Source: Hyphomicrobiales bacterium (lineage in GTDB: Bacteria; Pseudomonadota; Alphaproteobacteria; Rhizobiales; Rhizobiaceae). From it: a stretch of 64,000 bases of DNA. Every line of letters starts with the position of its first letter. The stretch's first letter is position 1. A model generated the notes under the pieces. The model searched no databases, was not told the DNA's origin, and saw only the letters and a program-made list of their open reading frames with translations. Shown here piece by piece: positions 62,597-64,000 of this stretch. The DNA lies in the NCBI GenBank assembly GCA_900468625.1, contig UBUL01000011.1:124001-188000 (forward strand), given 5' to 3'. The position numbers were made by a program, and so were the translations under genes.

Positions 62597-62640
62597 ATGA
62601 CGGGTTCCCTCTGCCGCCTCACGTAATCGAGCGCAACCCC

Positions 62641-62709
62641 TATATACACCTTCCACGAAGCTATTAGCACGGAAATACCTCTTTCGGGGTATATACCTTC
62701 CAAGAAGCT
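62641..62709. promoter_or_regulatory. Direct repeat between the LuxR-type gene and the polyamine ABC genes
   Basis: TATATACACCTTCCACGAAGCT (62641-62662) recurs as TATATACCTTCCAAGAAGCT (62690-62709), the second two bases shorter with one change. The second copy forms part of the palindrome GGTATATACC. Repeat distance is 49 bp. It is a candidate site for the LuxR-type protein encoded to the left. Confidence 0.5.
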
Positions 62710-62783
62710 CGGGCTTACTCTTTCCTTAACGACGGTGGCAATAAGGCAGATCAAAGACTGCCGACCAACCGCAGGGAACAGAC

Positions 62784-63875
62784 GTGGCATCCGCTTCAAC
62801 GAACGACATCGAATTCCGTTCGGTCACAAAGAGCTATGGCGCAGTGACCGCCGTAACGGACATCAATCTCAATGTGCCCAAGGGCGCATTTTTGGCGCTT
62901 CTCGGACCTTCCGGCTGCGGCAAGACGACGTGCCTGCGCATGATCGGCGGCTTCGAACAGCCGAGCGAAGGTACCGTGCTGATCGACGGGCGTGAGATGA
63001 ACGGCGTTCCGGCCTACCGGCGCCCGGTCAATATGGTGTTCCAGCACTATGCGCTGTTTCCGCATTTCAACGTCGCGCAGAATGTCGCCTATGGGTTGAA
63101 GCAGATGCGGCCCAGGATCGCTGCCGCCGAGATCGACCGCCGCGTTGCTGAAGCGCTCGAGATGGTCCGCCTCGGCGGCTTCGCCAAACGGCGCATCCAT
63201 GAAATGTCGGGCGGGCAACAACAGCGCGTGGCACTTGCGCGCGCCATCGTCAACCGTCCCTCCGTGCTCCTGCTCGACGAGCCGCTTGCTGCCCTCGACA
63301 AGAAGCTGCGCTCGGCCATGCAAATCGAGCTTCAGACGCTGCAGCGCGAACTCGGCATCACCTTCGTTCTCGTCACCCACGACCAGGAGGAGGCGCTGTC
63401 GATGGCCGACATCGTCTGCGTCATGAGCGCCGGCCGCATCCGCCAGCTCGGCACGCCTCAGGAGGTTTATGACCGCCCGGCCGATCTCTTCGTCGCCGAT
63501 TTCGTCGGCAAGACGAACCGCATAGAGGCGACGATGGAAGCCGACGGCGAAACGCTTCGCCTTGCGGACGGCTCGGCACTTTCGGCCGGTAAGCGGCTGA
63601 CACCGGGAGCGGCGATCGCGGCCCTGCGTCCGGAGGCGATCCGTCTCAGCCGCGACATGGCGGCATCAGGCATGTCCTTCAAGGGTACGGTGACCCATCG
63701 CATCTTCCTGGGTTCGTCGGCTGAATACGCGGTCACCGTTCCAGGACTGGGCGATTTCCTGATCACCTCGGATCGCCGCAGCCTGAACGAAAGCGATCTC
63801 GTGGGTCCGGGCGAACAGGTCTTCCTCGGCTTCGACCCCAAGGCCTTACATATCTTTCCAGCATCGAATGCATAA
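62784..63875 (+). CDS. potA: Polyamine-type ABC transporter ATPase
   Basis: A 363-residue ATPase of the PotA/spermidine-putrescine class. Walker A LGPSGCGKTTCLRMIGGFEQ, Q-loop NMVFQHYALFPHFNV, signature MSGGQQQRVALARA, Walker B VLLLDEPLAALDKKLR, H-loop LVTHDQEEAL. A TOBE domain fills the last 120 residues. GTG at 62784 is the start, with AGGGAA eight bases upstream. It leads an operon whose next gene, beginning at 63898, is a binding protein with a Tat-like start. The symbol is given for class, since several Pot-like systems exist in rhizobia. Confidence 0.85.
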   Translation: MASASTNDIEFRSVTKSYGAVTAVTDINLNVPKGAFLALLGPSGCGKTTCLRMIGGFEQPSEGTVLIDGREMNGVPAYRRPVNMVFQHYALFPHFNVAQNVAYGLKQMRPRIAAAEIDRRVAEALEMVRLGGFAKRRIHEMSGGQQQRVALARAIVNRPSVLLLDEPLAALDKKLRSAMQIELQTLQRELGITFVLVTHDQEEALSMADIVCVMSAGRIRQLGTPQEVYDRPADLFVADFVGKTNRIEATMEADGETLRLADGSALSAGKRLTPGAAIAALRPEAIRLSRDMAASGMSFKGTVTHRIFLGSSAEYAVTVPGLGDFLITSDRRSLNESDLVGPGEQVFLGFDPKALHIFPASNA

Positions 63876-63897
63876 ACCAAAACAAGGGAACAGCATC

Positions 63898-64000
63898 ATG
63901 AGCAAGGATCACAAGGACAATCTTCCGATTTCAGCCGGAGGCTTCATGGACGAGTTCATGCGCCTGAAGCGCGGTTCCGTCAGCCGCCGTCACTTCCTCG
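63898..64000 (+). CDS. Start of a polyamine ABC substrate-binding protein, cut by window end
   Basis: Only the first 34 codons are in the window: MSKDHKDNLPISAGGFMDEF then MRLKRGSVSRRHFL. The SRRHFL element is a twin-arginine export signal, usual for the large-group rhizobial PotD/PotF-like binding proteins. Placement 22 bp after the ATPase gene and the AGGGAA ribosome site support the call. Confidence 0.7.
   Translation, partial: MSKDHKDNLPISAGGFMDEFMRLKRGSVSRRHFL

Overview
The window reads as part of an alphaproteobacterial replicon from the Rhizobiaceae (Rhizobium/Agrobacterium type). The evidence is the pobR-pcaR-pcaIJF arrangement of the beta-ketoadipate pathway, a PmtA-type phospholipid methyltransferase, DUF1127 and DUF1217 proteins, two copies of an intergenic repeat sharing a 37-bp core, and high-GC codon use throughout. 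The species cannot be named from the sequence. No rRNA, tRNA, CRISPR array, phage region or intact insertion sequence was seen. Both ends cut a gene: an AraC-type regulator at the left and a polyamine-binding protein at the right.

Layout. 1-4.3 kb: aromatic catabolism, with an IclR-type PcaR divergent from pcaI-pcaJ-pcaF and a clear 12-bp inverted-repeat operator between them. 4.4-10.7 kb: a CPA2 antiporter with two universal-stress domains, a repeat, a gene remnant, a SnoaL-like protein, a membrane GGDEF-EAL protein and a methyltransferase. 10.7-14.1 kb: a membrane-stress-like module (DedA, PmtA-like methyltransferase, two-component system). An identical 17-bp site lies upstream of both transcription units. 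14.4-16.6 kb: DUF1127 protein, a 34-residue membrane peptide and a B12-binding radical SAM enzyme. 17-24 kb: an MFS carrier, a GT2 + ChbG-like deacetylase + GT39 set that looks like an envelope-sugar modification pathway, and an MHS symporter with a large extra domain. 24.2-27.2 kb: a sugar-type ABC ATPase and permease without a binding protein. 27.2-37.5 kb: two molybdenum hydroxylases, one cytoplasmic three-subunit (Pao/Yag type) and one Tat-exported with a triheme cytochrome c. Between them lie an NIPSNAP protein, an IS6 transposase relic and a CDP-diacylglycerol pyrophosphatase.

37.7-47.5 kb: methyltransferase, YfcJ-like MFS exporter with an attenuator-like leader, ParB-like protein, PAP2 phosphatase, an AdeRS/BaeSR-like two-component system, an exported protein, and two alpha/beta hydrolases divergent from a CGNR regulator with repeated GGTTAC boxes. 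47.5-52.9 kb: patatin, acetoacetate decarboxylase, 3-hydroxybutyrate dehydrogenase, PPK2 and a PLP sulfur-amino-acid enzyme; the first three could form a 3-hydroxybutyrate to acetone route. 53-64 kb: a six-repeat DUF1217 protein, a DUF2946/PepSY pair, an AT-rich gap, small hypothetical proteins, a beta-propeller, an HTH regulator, DUF899 plus a membrane partner, a LuxR-type regulator and the start of a polyamine ABC transporter.

The strongest new leads are the shared GCAAT-N6-GCAAT site linking the two-component system to pmtA-dedA, the promoter-hairpin-terminator leader of the MFS gene near 39.7 kb, and the GT2/deacetylase/GT39 set. All functional assignments are by reading motifs and recalling families; no database search was run.
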